A DNA stretch of 58,587 nucleotides. It comes from Ruminococcoides sp052118065 (GTDB lineage Bacteria; Bacillota; Clostridia; Oscillospirales; Acutalibacteraceae). Under the pieces are notes generated by a model. The model saw nothing but the letters and a program-made list of their open reading frames with translations. It did no database searches and had not been told where the DNA came from. Shown piece after piece: positions 48,095 to 58,479 of the stretch. Location of the stretch: contig JBQKHY010000013.1 of assembly GCA_052118065.1 (NCBI GenBank), positions 1-58,587 of the forward strand, written 5' to 3'. The number at the start of each line of letters is the position of its first letter. Within the stretch, counting starts at the first letter, position 1. A program made the translations under genes and the position numbers.

Positions 48095-51030
48095 ATGAAG
48101 TTGAAAAAAGTTTTATCTTTAGCACTTTGTGGTGTAATGTTGAGTACAACTGCAGTTAGTATTGTGCCAACAATTTTTGCTAAGGAAAGTGGTACAGAAA
48201 CATATGATACTTCATCAGGATATGGTACAAAGATTGAAAACGGTAGTTTTGAAAACCCAACAATCAAAAAAGATTATTCTCAGCTAGATCAGAACGAAGT
48301 GCCTTATTGGTTAACAACTGCTACTGATAATAAGATAGAATTACTAAAAGAAAATAATGGCACTTATATTACCGGTGTTAATATGAAACCTGCTGAAGGC
48401 AATCAAGCAGCTGAACTTAACGGGGAAGAAACAAGTACACTTTATCAGTATGTTAAAACAAGTGGTGGTAGCCAGTATAAGTGGAATCTTTTTCATCATG
48501 GCCGTCAAGGTAATGATACAATGGCACTTGTTATCGGCCAAAGCAAAAGTATAATCCTAAGAAAACTTCCAGAACCGGCAAAGACCAATTTATGAAAATT
48601 GTTGATTGGGTAAAGGAAAATAGAACTATTCTAAGAGCAGGTAATAGTGGAACTGAATTTGAAACTAATGGTTTACCAACTCAGGTTACTGTTTATTCAA
48701 AGCCTTTTGACGATAACGGTGACTTTGAAAATTCAACAGACAACAACTTTAGCTTTAAGGAAAGTTATATTTATTCACAACAATGGGAAGTTTGGATTAT
48801 CAAAAGTGATAACAAGGAGTGGCATCACTATGGTGATGATGACAAACTGAAAACATCGGATATATATAACATATATAATATACCGGAAAATTCAAAAGAA
48901 TCTGTTTTTGGTTTTGTAGCTTATGCAACTGCCCAGAATAACCTAACTTGTGGTAACCTCCTAGATGGTATTGAATTTGAACTTTACCATCCGGCAAAGA
49001 CTCAGTCCAATACAGGTGGTAGTGGTAGCATTGAATATACCTTTGAAGGAACAACAACTAAAACTGATTTTAGTGCAGAACAGTCTGTTGATACAATGGT
49101 AGATGATGAGTCTACTGTTAAAGTAACTGCTATTCCTGACTTTGCAAAGGACTCTAGAGGTACTTATAAGCAAGACAAAGACGGTAAATATATCCAAAAT
49201 AATTTCCTTGGTGCATATATTACTAATAACCGTGAAAGTCATTATATAGATAAAGATGATAGACGTTGGACAAAGGTAACAAAGCATAATGATGAACTAA
49301 AGCAAGATTATGATACCTATGAATATTCAGAATCCGGTGTTTCCGGTAGAGTAATTGTTGACCTATATTATTCTGAAATTTATACAGTAACCTTCCTTGA
49401 GAATGGTGGTAAAAAGTATGATGCCACTACAAAAGGTACAAAAGAAGGTGTAAAAGTAGCAGAAGACAGTAATAATGTTGTAAGATTTGACAGTGTTACT
49501 TCCGGTAAATATGTTTCAGAAACTTGTGAATGGCGGAATCCTGAAGATAAAAACGGTAGATTTTACGGTTGGGAACTTCTTGACTATAAGGATGCTAACG
49601 GTAAGCCTGTAATCTTTGACAGGGATACAACTATTACATATACATATTCCGGTGGTAGTACAGATGACCTATGCTTTACTATTAAAGATACTAAAGGTCA
49701 CGAAGTAACTACTATGAAAGCAGTTGACGGTTTAACATTCCTAGCAAGATGGCAACAACATGTTAAGATTGTTCCTCAGATTGAAAATAGTGACGGTACA
49801 TATACCGACTCAAATACAGGTGGTACAGTTTCTATTAAAATGACCGGTGAAGTGTATGGCTATACTGAAAATGCAGACGGTAGCTTTGAATATGATTCTT
49901 ATATGAACAGAGAATTTAATGTTACTGCTACTGCTAAATCCGGTTATGTTTTCTTAGGTTGGTATGATGAAGACGGTAACTTATTAACACTTAGTGAAAA
50001 CCATAAGTCTCAGATTACTAATATCGGTAAAACAGAATATGCCAGATTTAAGTACAATAGCTATAATGTTCGTTTCCATATAAATGACAAAGATACAGTT
50101 TCTACCGAGGGAAATGCTCTTGCCGATGTAATCAGTGACCGTATCTATAGCCCATCATATGTTGAGGGTGACAAAAAACTAAATAGTGATAACACTATCA
50201 GTTATTTCTATGACATTCCAAAGACAACAAAGAATGGTCAGCAGACATATAAAGTGTTTAAGGGTTGGTACTTAAACAAAGATAATAATGATGACTCTAA
50301 GCCAATAGTATGGGGTAAAACAAAGTTTGATATTGAAACCGATGTTTATGCCCATTGGATTGACAGAGGTACAGTTGCTAAGGATAGCTCAGATACTAAA
50401 CAAACAGGATCATCTTCATATATTGGTTTTGACTTGTTTGGTGTTCAGCTAAGAAGTGCTGAGAATGACCCTAACTACCCTGACGGTACAGGTTCAATTC
50501 ATGCATATGCAACCAAAGGCTTAAGATTTGTAACCTCACTAAGTGAAGATTTACTAAAGAAAATCAATGCACTAGATAGCCAAACAACCCCAAGTTACGG
50601 TTATGTACTTGCTAAGACTGCTACTGCAAATACATATGCTAAGGGTGACAGTAATTACGAGCTACAGTACAAGGACATTAATGTAAACGGTGTTAACACT
50701 ACAACATCTTACGAATATGTTCAGAATGTTGACTGTACAAGTAAGAAAACTAACTCTGCAAGTGCAATCACTCTAGACCATTTCAATGCTAGTGAATATA
50801 GAATTTTCTCATTAGTAGTAACATATGACCATCCAAATCAGGAATATGTTATAACTGCAATTAAGCAACCTGTTGTTGCTCGTTCATACATTCGTTATAC
50901 TGATGCAAATGGTCTACTAAGAACTTATTACAATGACTATAGTGGTACTTCAACATATAAGGGTTGCAGCACAAGCTATAGCAAAGTAAAAGACTTTATC
51001 CAAGATAACTACCAAAAAATTGATAAATAA
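48095..51030 (+). pseudogene. Large secreted InlB-repeat surface protein, one frameshift
   Basis: The gene would encode about 978 residues but is split by a one-base loss near 48536-48540. The first frame ends at 48595 and the second continues from PKQKYNPKK. A signal peptide (1-30) is followed by a jelly-roll-like N-terminal region (NGSFENP, WNLFHHGRQGNDTMAL). Three InlB-type repeats follow (YTVTFLENGGKKYD, VFLGWYDEDGNLL, FKGWYLNKDNNDD with VYAHW), then a C-terminal domain with KGLRFVTSLSEDLL and YGYVLAKTA. The whole second part keeps normal codons with no further stops, so the lesion is recent or a sequence error. Confidence 0.85.
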
Positions 51031-51045
51031 AAACCACTCAAATGG

Positions 51046-51082
51046 AAGAAAGCTAACCCTCCCCGGTTAGTTTTCTTTCTTT
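51046..51082 (+). terminator. Terminator of the surface protein gene
   Basis: AAGAAAGCTAACC pairs with GGTTAGTTTTCTT (one G-T pair), followed by TCTTTTG. Confidence 0.85.
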
Positions 51083-51151
51083 TGTAAAGGTTATTGAATA
51101 ACAAATGTGGGTATGATAAAATATTAAAAGATAAATTAAGGAAGTGAGAAA

Positions 51152-53728
51152 ATGAAGAAAATTGTTGTGGGAATTTTGGCTCATGTTGACTCAGGAAAAA
51201 CAACACTTTCTGAGGCTTTGTTATATCAATCAGGCAACATAAGCAAAATCGGCAGAGTTGACAACAGAGATTCTTTTTTAGATACATTTTCTCTTGAAAG
51301 AGCAAGAGGTATTACAATCTTTTCTAAACAAGCAGTACTAAATTATAAGGATACACAGTTCACCTTAATTGATACTCCCGGACATGTGGACTTTTCTGCT
51401 GAAACTGAGAGAACTTTACAAGTCCTTGACTATGCAATTCTTGTAGTCAGTGGTACTGAGGGTGTGCAAAGTCACACAAAAACATTGTGGAAACTTCTTG
51501 CTAAATATAATGTGCCTTGCTTTATTTTTGTTAATAAAATGGACCTTGATGGTGCTAATAAGGGAATAGCATTGGCTAAGTTAAAGTCAAAGCTAAGTGA
51601 TAATTGTGTTGACTTTGATACTGTAGATACTGATGAATTTTATGAAAATATTGCCCTATGTGATGAAGATTTATTGATTAAATATGAAGAGGGTAATTTA
51701 CAAAAATCCCATATAGTAAAAGCAATTAAAGATAGAAAGATTTTCCCTTGTATGTTTGGAGCAGCACTAAAGCTAAATGGTACTGAGGAATTTTTAGATT
51801 GTATTTATAATTATTCCGAGATGAATAGCTATGGTGATGAATTTGCAGGTAAAGTATATAAAATCTCTGAGGATAAAGGTCAAAGGTTAACCTATCTAAA
51901 GGTAACAGGTGGCACATTAAAGGTAAAAGAAATTTTGCAAAGTCCTAAGAATAAAGAACAAGAAAAGGTACAGCAGATTAGAATTTATTCCGGTGAAAAG
52001 TTTACTGCTATACAAGAGGCTACTGCCGGTACAATTTGTGCAATAACAGGAATTACCTTTACTTCTTCAGGTGACGGTTTAGGTGTTGAAAACAATTCAA
52101 GCTTACCGGTATTAGAACCAGTACTTACATACAAAATCAACTTGCCAAGTGAAGTTGATGCCCATACTGCATTGCAGAAAATGAAAATACTTGAAAATGA
52201 AGACCCTCAGCTAAAGGTAGAATGGAATAGTAGACTAGGGGAAATTCAAGTAAAATTAATGGGTGATATTCAGCTTGAAGTGTTACAGTCCATTATTTCA
52301 GAGAGATTTGGCTTTGATGTAACATTTGGTCAAGGAAATATTATCTATAAAGAAACAATAGAAAATACTGTTGAGGGTGTAGGTCACTTTGAACCATTAC
52401 GCCATTATGCAGAAGTGCATTTACTTTTAGAGCCAACAAAGAGAGACAGTGGTCTTACCTTTGCAACAGATTGTAAAGAAGATTTGCTTGATAAAAACTG
52501 GCAAAGGCTTATCCTTACTCATTTGTACGAGAAAACTCATATAGGTGTGCTGACAGGCTCACCTATTACAGATATGAAAATCACTTTAGTTTCAGGTAAA
52601 GCCCACCCAAAACATACTGAGGGTGGTGACTTTAGACAAGCCACTTATAGAGCTGTAAGGCAAGGTCTAAGGGAAGCAAAAAGTATTTTGCTGGAACCGA
52701 TTTATGAATTCACATTAGAAGTGCCAACAGAAAATGTAGGCAAGGCTATGGCAGATATTCAGTATATGAGTGGTTCATTTAACCCACCTGAGCTTGAGGG
52801 TGACTTTTCTATAATTACAGGTACTGCACCGGTATCCACAATGCATGATTACACTAAGGATGTTATTCAATATACACATGGTAAAGGTAAATTGGTGTGT
52901 AACCTAAAGGGCTATGAGCCTTGCCACAACAGTGAAGAGGTTATTGAAAGTATCGGTTATGATTGTGACAGTGATGTTGACAACACTTGTGACTCAGTAT
53001 TTTGTTCTAAGGGTGCCGGTTATAATGTTAAGTGGGATAAGGTTAAGTCCCAAATGCACCTAACTAGTGTATTATCTCAGCCTAAAGTGACAGAAACTAT
53101 TGCTGAAAAGAAAAGGTCATTTACTAACTATAAAGGTAAAGAAGATTTGTTTGCACTTGATAATGAGTTGATGCAAATTTTTGAGCAAACTTACGGACCT
53201 ATTAAAAAGAAGAAAACAAATGTAGAGAAAAGACATTTTGACTTTACAAAGAAAGACCCTAAGCATAAACCGTCAAAAGCTCCTAACTATGACGGTAAAG
53301 AATATTTGTTAGTTGATGGATATAATGTAATTTTTGCATGGGAAGATTTAAAGGAACTTGCAAAAACCACCATTGATGGTGCAAGAGAAAAATTGCTGAA
53401 TATTCTCTGTAACTATCAAGGGTACAAAAAATGTGAAGTAATAGTAGTTTTTGATGCTTACAAAGTTAAGGGTGGTGTAGGTGAAGTTGATAAGCTGAAT
53501 AATATTAACATTGTCTATACCAAAGAGGCAGAAACTGCCGACTCCTATATTGAAAAAGTAACTAAAAAATTAGCCAAGAATAATAGGGTAAAGGTTGTTA
53601 CTTCTGATGGATTAGAGCAACTTATTATTATGGGTAATGGTTGCCTTAGAGTGTCATCACAAGAATTTTATCAAGAAGTAAAAGAGGCCGAAAACAATAT
53701 AAGAGAAATAATCTCCAAGCAATTTTAA
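51152..53728 (+). CDS. Tet(M)-like ribosomal GTPase fused to a Rae1/YacP NYN nuclease domain
   Basis: This is an 858-residue protein. Residues 1-650 follow the ribosome-protection family (EF-G-like): GILAHVDSGKTTLSEALL (G1), RARGITIFSKQA (G2), DTPGHVDFSAETER (G3), NKMDLDG (G4), then domains III-V with GHFEPLRHYAEVHL. After a basic linker, about residues 712-858 form a NYN/PIN-like domain with EYLLVDGYNVIFAW, VVFDAYK, ETADSYIEK and VVTSDGLEQ, keeping the acidic residues of Rae1. Rae1 cuts mRNA in the ribosomal A site. A GTPase that enters the A site joined to an A-site nuclease suggests a translation-rescue role rather than plain tetracycline resistance. Confidence 0.88.
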   Translation: MKKIVVGILAHVDSGKTTLSEALLYQSGNISKIGRVDNRDSFLDTFSLERARGITIFSKQAVLNYKDTQFTLIDTPGHVDFSAETERTLQVLDYAILVVSGTEGVQSHTKTLWKLLAKYNVPCFIFVNKMDLDGANKGIALAKLKSKLSDNCVDFDTVDTDEFYENIALCDEDLLIKYEEGNLQKSHIVKAIKDRKIFPCMFGAALKLNGTEEFLDCIYNYSEMNSYGDEFAGKVYKISEDKGQRLTYLKVTGGTLKVKEILQSPKNKEQEKVQQIRIYSGEKFTAIQEATAGTICAITGITFTSSGDGLGVENNSSLPVLEPVLTYKINLPSEVDAHTALQKMKILENEDPQLKVEWNSRLGEIQVKLMGDIQLEVLQSIISERFGFDVTFGQGNIIYKETIENTVEGVGHFEPLRHYAEVHLLLEPTKRDSGLTFATDCKEDLLDKNWQRLILTHLYEKTHIGVLTGSPITDMKITLVSGKAHPKHTEGGDFRQATYRAVRQGLREAKSILLEPIYEFTLEVPTENVGKAMADIQYMSGSFNPPELEGDFSIITGTAPVSTMHDYTKDVIQYTHGKGKLVCNLKGYEPCHNSEEVIESIGYDCDSDVDNTCDSVFCSKGAGYNVKWDKVKSQMHLTSVLSQPKVTETIAEKKRSFTNYKGKEDLFALDNELMQIFEQTYGPIKKKKTNVEKRHFDFTKKDPKHKPSKAPNYDGKEYLLVDGYNVIFAWEDLKELAKTTIDGAREKLLNILCNYQGYKKCEVIVVFDAYKVKGGVGEVDKLNNINIVYTKEAETADSYIEKVTKKLAKNNRVKVVTSDGLEQLIIMGNGCLRVSSQEFYQEVKEAENNIREIISKQF

Positions 53729-53828
53729 TATTCTTTTAATTTAAAAGATAAGTCCCATTTTTGGGACAGTGAATGTGGTATTATGTTATTGTAGAAAAGA
53801 AAAAACTAACTTGTAAAGGAGAATTTTT

Positions 53829-54647
53829 ATGACAAACAAAATAGGTTTTTATTGTGATGATAAAGAAATTAATGAAAATACAGAAAATACAACAGTAGAA
53901 AAGCCTGAAGTTAAAGCTAGAAAATCCCTTGTTAGTGTTCGTTTTGAGAAGAATAACAGAGTTCTTTCTTATTACAATGATAAATTCGATTTACATAAAG
54001 GTGACATTGTTTTTGTTGATGGTAAGTTAGAGGGTGAAAGAGGCTTTGTTGAAGAAGTGAATTATAACTTCAAGATAAAGCTATCTGACTATAAGAAGGT
54101 TGTTGCTTTAGCAGATACTACAGTAAAAGGTAAGTTTTTCTTTGCAGGTGACTATTTTATTTCTTTTGATAAGTCGGTTATCCCTTATGATAAGATTATA
54201 ACTTGGCTTAAGCCACCTGTTGTTGATGAAGAAGAAATTGTTGTTTCAAATGAAGATGAAGAAGGCTTTTTATTGGAAAAGGATATTTCAGAGCTGAAAG
54301 TACCTTATAATGTTAAGGAAAAAGGTATTGATTATTTCCTTGACGGTAGAGTAATTTATCTTTCAGTTGACGGTGATACAGGCAAGGCTATTGTTGATGG
54401 TACAAATATTTATGAAATTGAGTTTACATATAAAAACGGTGAAGTGAGTAACTTTATTTGTGATTGCTACTGTAACTATGCTTGTAAGCATATTGTGGCA
54501 GTAATTATGCAGTTGAAAAATATTGTGAAAACTATTGAAGAAAATTATAAGGAAGAATATAGGGACTATTTCTCAGCAGTAACTTCCTATGAACTTTTTA
54601 AGGTTACAAGAAGTTATGGCAAAAAAGGTAGTATTACTTTTAATTAA
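53829..54647 (+). CDS. SWIM zinc-finger domain protein
   Basis: This 272-residue protein has a SWIM finger near its C-terminus, ICDCYCNYACKHIVAVIMQL (CxC...CxH). This zinc fold binds nucleic acid or partner proteins and often accompanies helicases. The N-terminal part is beta-rich and not recognised. AAAGGAG precedes the ATG. A helicase gene follows after 63 bases in the same direction. Confidence 0.85.
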   Translation: MTNKIGFYCDDKEINENTENTTVEKPEVKARKSLVSVRFEKNNRVLSYYNDKFDLHKGDIVFVDGKLEGERGFVEEVNYNFKIKLSDYKKVVALADTTVKGKFFFAGDYFISFDKSVIPYDKIITWLKPPVVDEEEIVVSNEDEEGFLLEKDISELKVPYNVKEKGIDYFLDGRVIYLSVDGDTGKAIVDGTNIYEIEFTYKNGEVSNFICDCYCNYACKHIVAVIMQLKNIVKTIEENYKEEYRDYFSAVTSYELFKVTRSYGKKGSITFN

Positions 54648-54710
54648 TAGCTTTATTAATTTTATAATAAGTGATACACTAAAATCATTAACTAATAAGT
54701 AGGTGACAAA

Positions 54711-57700
54711 ATGTTAAAAGATGGTTTATATGAACAGGTTATAAATGAGTCTTTACAAAAGGATATTGATGAGTCAGTTGATAAATTTTCTGAAATTAAA
54801 GAAATTGACAAGGCTGAATCTTCAAAGATTTTGTCACAATATATTACTGATATTATTGAAAAAGGACTTAACTATATTAGTGATGATAATTTATCTGATA
54901 GAGTTTCTTTAATTAACAAGATAGTTTCTGTTATAAAGGAAGAAACAGAAGATGAAGATTTTGATAGTTTTTCAGTTAATAGTAAGGCAGAACAACTTCT
55001 ATCGGTTTTTGATAAAAAGAATAGTGTAAAATCAATTAATAATAAAGTTAAGACTATAAGACCGGAAACTTCTATTGCACAAAGTTCACTTTTTACCGGT
55101 GCAGTTCATGAACCACAAATGTATACAGAATTGAAGAAAGAAATTGTTTCTTCTGATAGAATTGATATGTTAGTGTCATTTGTTAAGTGGAGTGGTCTAA
55201 GATTAATTATAAATGAACTGAGGGAATTTACTCAAAATGGTGGGGAATTACGCATAATAACAACCTCATATATGGGTGCAACTGATGTTAAGGCTATTGA
55301 AGAACTAAGGAAACTTCCTAATACTAAAATCAAGGTTAGCTATGATACTAAGGTAACAAGGCTTCATGCTAAGGCATATGTTTTTTATCGTGATACAGGC
55401 TTTACTACTGCCTATGTTGGTTCATCTAACCTTTCAAATGCAGCTATTTCAAGTGGTCTTGAATGGAATGTTAAGGTCACTAAGAAGGATTTACCTGAGA
55501 CTATATTAAAAATTGAAGCCACCTTTGAAAGTTATTGGAATTCTAAAGAATTTGAATATTATGCAGAAAGCCAAAAAGAAAGATTATCAAGGGCTTTAAA
55601 GGCAGAAAAGCACTTTGATAATAATATAGAGTCCCAGAGTTATACCCTTGATATTTTGCCATATTCATATCAGCAAGAAATACTGGATAAACTTCAAGCT
55701 GAAAGAGAAGTTAAAGGCTATTATCGTAACCTTGTTGTTGCAGCAACAGGTACAGGTAAGACAGTTATTTCTGCTTTTGATTATAGAAATTTTAGAAGAA
55801 ATAATAAGGGAAAACCTTGTAGATTGTTATTTGTTGCACATAGAGAAGAAATTTTAAAGCAAAGTCTTTACACCTTTAGGGCAGTACTTAAGGATGCAAA
55901 TTTTGGCGAATTATTTGTTGGCAAAAATAAACCGGATAGTATTGATAATTTATTTATTTCAATACAAACCTTTAATTCACAAAAATTCAATGAAGTCACA
56001 ACAGAAGATTTTTATGACTATATCATTGTGGATGAATTCCACCATGCAGCTGCTAAAACATATCAGAAGTTACTTGACTATTATAAACCGACTATACTGT
56101 TGGGATTAACTGCTACACCTGAACGAATGGACGGTAAAAGTATTTTATCCTATTTTGACAACAGAATTGCAGCAGAAATCAGATTACCGGAAGCTATTGA
56201 CAGGAAATTACTTTGTCCATTCCAATATTTTGGTGTAACTGATAATGTTGATTTGGATGGCCTAAAATGGTCAGTAGGTGGATATGACAAGAAAGAACTT
56301 TCAAATATTTACACATTTAGTGGAGCAGTAGCTAACCGTAGAGCAGATTTAGTTGTAAATTCTCTCATTAAATATGTAACTGATATTAATGAAGTAAAAG
56401 GACTTGGGTTCTGTGTTTCTATTGAACATGCAGAATTTATGAGTGATTACTTCAATAAATGTGGTATTTCATCAATATTCTTAACCGGTAAATCATCAGA
56501 TGAAGAGAGAAACTCAGCAAAAGATAAACTTGTAAATGGCGATGTTAAATTTATTTTTGTAGTTGATATTTACAATGAAGGTGTGGATATTCCTGAAGTA
56601 AATACAGTTTTGTTTTTACGACCTACAGAGTCCCTTACAGTTTTCTTGCAACAGTTAGGTAGAGGACTTCGTTTATCAGAAGATAAGGAATGTCTTACTG
56701 TTCTTGATTTTATCGGTCGAGCCAATAAAAAATATAATTTTGAAGATAAATTTTCTGCTTTATTATCAAATACAACAAGAGGAATAACAAGAGAAATTAA
56801 GGATGGCTTTGTGTCAGTTCCTAAGGGTTGCTATATTCAGCTTGAGAGAAAAGCAGAAAAGTATATTCTGGAAAATATACGCAGTTCATATGGCAATACT
56901 GCAGGACTTGTTGCGAGAATTGCAAGTTTTGAAGAAGATACAGGCAAGACACTAACTTTGTCAAATTTCCTACAACACTACAGATTAGACCCTAGAGCAG
57001 TTTATAAATATTCCACATTTTCCGGATTGTGTGTTAAAGCCGGAAAATTAGATAATTTTTCTGAACCGATAGAAGAAGTAATGTCAAAAGCATTTGTAAG
57101 GTTTACTTCTATTGACTCTAGAAGATGGATAAAATTCTTAATTGATTTTCTAAACAATATAGATAATATAGATTTTGAAAAATTATCTTCAGTAGATAAA
57201 AGAATGTTACAAATGTTTTATATTACAGTTTGGAGCAAGGCAATTGAAGATTTTAGTGATGAAGAAGTATTAAGTAATTTGTATTCATTATCTGATAGCC
57301 CTATAATGAAACAGGAATTTATTGAGTTATTAGAATACAAATTCAACAGTATTGATTTTGTGGATGAAACTATTGATTTGGGTTTTGACAGTCCTTTGGA
57401 TGTGTACTGTACATATTCTCAAAGACAGTTATTAGCAGGACTTGATTATCTAAACTTTAGTGCAATGAGACAAGGTGTTATTTGGCTAAAAGATAAAGGT
57501 ATAGATGTATTTTTAGTAACATTAAATAAGTCAGATAAGGACTATTCTCCTACAACAATGTATAACGATTATTCCATAAATGAGGAATTGTTCCATTGGC
57601 AAAGCCAAAGTACAACTTCGGAAACATCACAGACAGGTCAAAGGTATATTCATCATAAAGAAAAAGGCAGTAAGATCTTGCTATTTGTGAGAGAATTTAA

Positions 57701-57854
57701 AAATGATTCCTTTGGTAATGTGTCGCCTTATACATTTCTTGGTGAGGCAACTTATGTCAGCCATACCGGTTCAAAACCGATGAATATTACATGGAGATTA
57801 GAAAAACCAATACCTGCAAGGTTCTTAAAGAAAACTAATAAATTGGTGGTATAA
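54711..57854 (+). CDS. PLD-nuclease/SF2-helicase fusion with DUF3427
   Basis: This is a 1047-residue protein. After a helical N-terminus (1-125) comes a phospholipase-D-like nuclease domain (about 128-290) with HAKAYVFYRDTGFTTAYVGS then SNLSN (HKD-type motif, near residue 217). The helicase core has AATGTGKTVIS (Walker A, near 344), DEFHHA (near 440) and GLTATPERMDG. The second lobe has DIYNEGVDIPEVNTV and QQLGRGLRLS. The C-terminal ~350 residues match DUF3427, ending near YTFLGEATYVSH. This architecture is linked to DNA repair or phage defence. The Nudix gene starts 5 bases after it. Confidence 0.92.
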   Translation: MLKDGLYEQVINESLQKDIDESVDKFSEIKEIDKAESSKILSQYITDIIEKGLNYISDDNLSDRVSLINKIVSVIKEETEDEDFDSFSVNSKAEQLLSVFDKKNSVKSINNKVKTIRPETSIAQSSLFTGAVHEPQMYTELKKEIVSSDRIDMLVSFVKWSGLRLIINELREFTQNGGELRIITTSYMGATDVKAIEELRKLPNTKIKVSYDTKVTRLHAKAYVFYRDTGFTTAYVGSSNLSNAAISSGLEWNVKVTKKDLPETILKIEATFESYWNSKEFEYYAESQKERLSRALKAEKHFDNNIESQSYTLDILPYSYQQEILDKLQAEREVKGYYRNLVVAATGTGKTVISAFDYRNFRRNNKGKPCRLLFVAHREEILKQSLYTFRAVLKDANFGELFVGKNKPDSIDNLFISIQTFNSQKFNEVTTEDFYDYIIVDEFHHAAAKTYQKLLDYYKPTILLGLTATPERMDGKSILSYFDNRIAAEIRLPEAIDRKLLCPFQYFGVTDNVDLDGLKWSVGGYDKKELSNIYTFSGAVANRRADLVVNSLIKYVTDINEVKGLGFCVSIEHAEFMSDYFNKCGISSIFLTGKSSDEERNSAKDKLVNGDVKFIFVVDIYNEGVDIPEVNTVLFLRPTESLTVFLQQLGRGLRLSEDKECLTVLDFIGRANKKYNFEDKFSALLSNTTRGITREIKDGFVSVPKGCYIQLERKAEKYILENIRSSYGNTAGLVARIASFEEDTGKTLTLSNFLQHYRLDPRAVYKYSTFSGLCVKAGKLDNFSEPIEEVMSKAFVRFTSIDSRRWIKFLIDFLNNIDNIDFEKLSSVDKRMLQMFYITVWSKAIEDFSDEEVLSNLYSLSDSPIMKQEFIELLEYKFNSIDFVDETIDLGFDSPLDVYCTYSQRQLLAGLDYLNFSAMRQGVIWLKDKGIDVFLVTLNKSDKDYSPTTMYNDYSINEELFHWQSQSTTSETSQTGQRYIHHKEKGSKILLFVREFKNDSFGNVSPYTFLGEATYVSHTGSKPMNITWRLEKPIPARFLKKTNKLVV

Positions 57855-57859
57855 ATATA

Positions 57860-58246
57860 ATGAATATAGTAGAAGTAGTTGCAGCTCTAATTTGGAACGG
57901 TGAAAAATTTATGATTTGTCAGCGACCTGCTAACAAAAAGAGAGGATTGTTGTGGGAATTTGTTGGTGGCAAAGTTGAAAAAGGTGAATCAAAGGAACAA
58001 GCCTTGATAAGAGAATGTAAAGAAGAATTAGATATTGAGATTGAAGTTGAAAGTAAATTTTTCAGCACAAAGCATACTTATCCTGATATTAATATTAACC
58101 TAACTGTCTTTAACTCTAGAATAGTAAGAGGTAGACCTAAACTTCTTGAACATAATGACCTGAAATGGATAACTAAAGATGAAATTTCAAATTACAATTT
58201 TTGTCCGGCAGATGTAGTTATATTGAAGAAAATAATAAATCAATAA
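57860..58246 (+). CDS. Nudix hydrolase, MutT-like
   Basis: This 128-residue enzyme has a complete Nudix box, G37-x5-E43-x7-R51-E52-x2-E55-E56 (GKVEKGESKEQALIRECKEE). The opening VVAALIWNGEKFMICQRP is typical of 8-oxo-dGTP or other NTP diphosphatases. It is co-transcribed with the PLD-helicase gene, so it may clean damaged nucleotides or remove a nucleotide signal for the same process. Confidence 0.93.
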   Translation: MNIVEVVAALIWNGEKFMICQRPANKKRGLLWEFVGGKVEKGESKEQALIRECKEELDIEIEVESKFFSTKHTYPDININLTVFNSRIVRGRPKLLEHNDLKWITKDEISNYNFCPADVVILKKIINQ

Positions 58247-58251
58247 TATAA

Positions 58252-58294
58252 ATGCTCTAACTGTTGAAAAGTTTTTCCGGTTAGAGTATTTTTA
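58252..58294 (+). terminator. Terminator of the helicase-Nudix operon
   Basis: ATGCTCTAAC pairs with GTTAGAGTAT around an 18-base loop, followed by TTTT. Confidence 0.75.
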
Positions 58295-58428
58295 GCATAA
58301 AAATAAGATGTACATAAAAAGTGCATCCTAAGAAATTAAATTTATAACATCTTAGATTCTTTAATAAAGCCATAAATAAACGGTCATCCGAGGGCTTTTG
58401 CATAAATTTGGTTGAATTAGATAAAAGA

Positions 58429-58478
58429 AAAAAACACCCAAAAACCGCATACCTAAGCCGTTTTCAAGGTGTTTTGTT
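58429..58478 (-). terminator. Terminator of a transcript entering from the right edge
   Basis: On the minus strand AACACCTTGAAAACGGC pairs imperfectly with GCGGTTTTTGGGTGTT, followed by TTTTTTTC. The gene it ends lies beyond or at the window edge. The stretch 58295-58428 between the two terminators shows nothing else. Confidence 0.75.
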
Positions 58479-58479
58479 T

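Noticed and set aside
48592..51030. The second frame of the surface protein as an independent gene starting at MKIVDW
   Set aside because: There is no ribosome site and no signal peptide. The residues before the ATG in the same frame continue the protein sequence from the first frame, so it is one frameshifted gene.
51152..53728. A plain tetracycline-resistance determinant
   Set aside because: The C-terminal NYN nuclease domain and chromosomal setting without mobile-element marks argue for a housekeeping or stress role. Resistance cannot be excluded from sequence alone.
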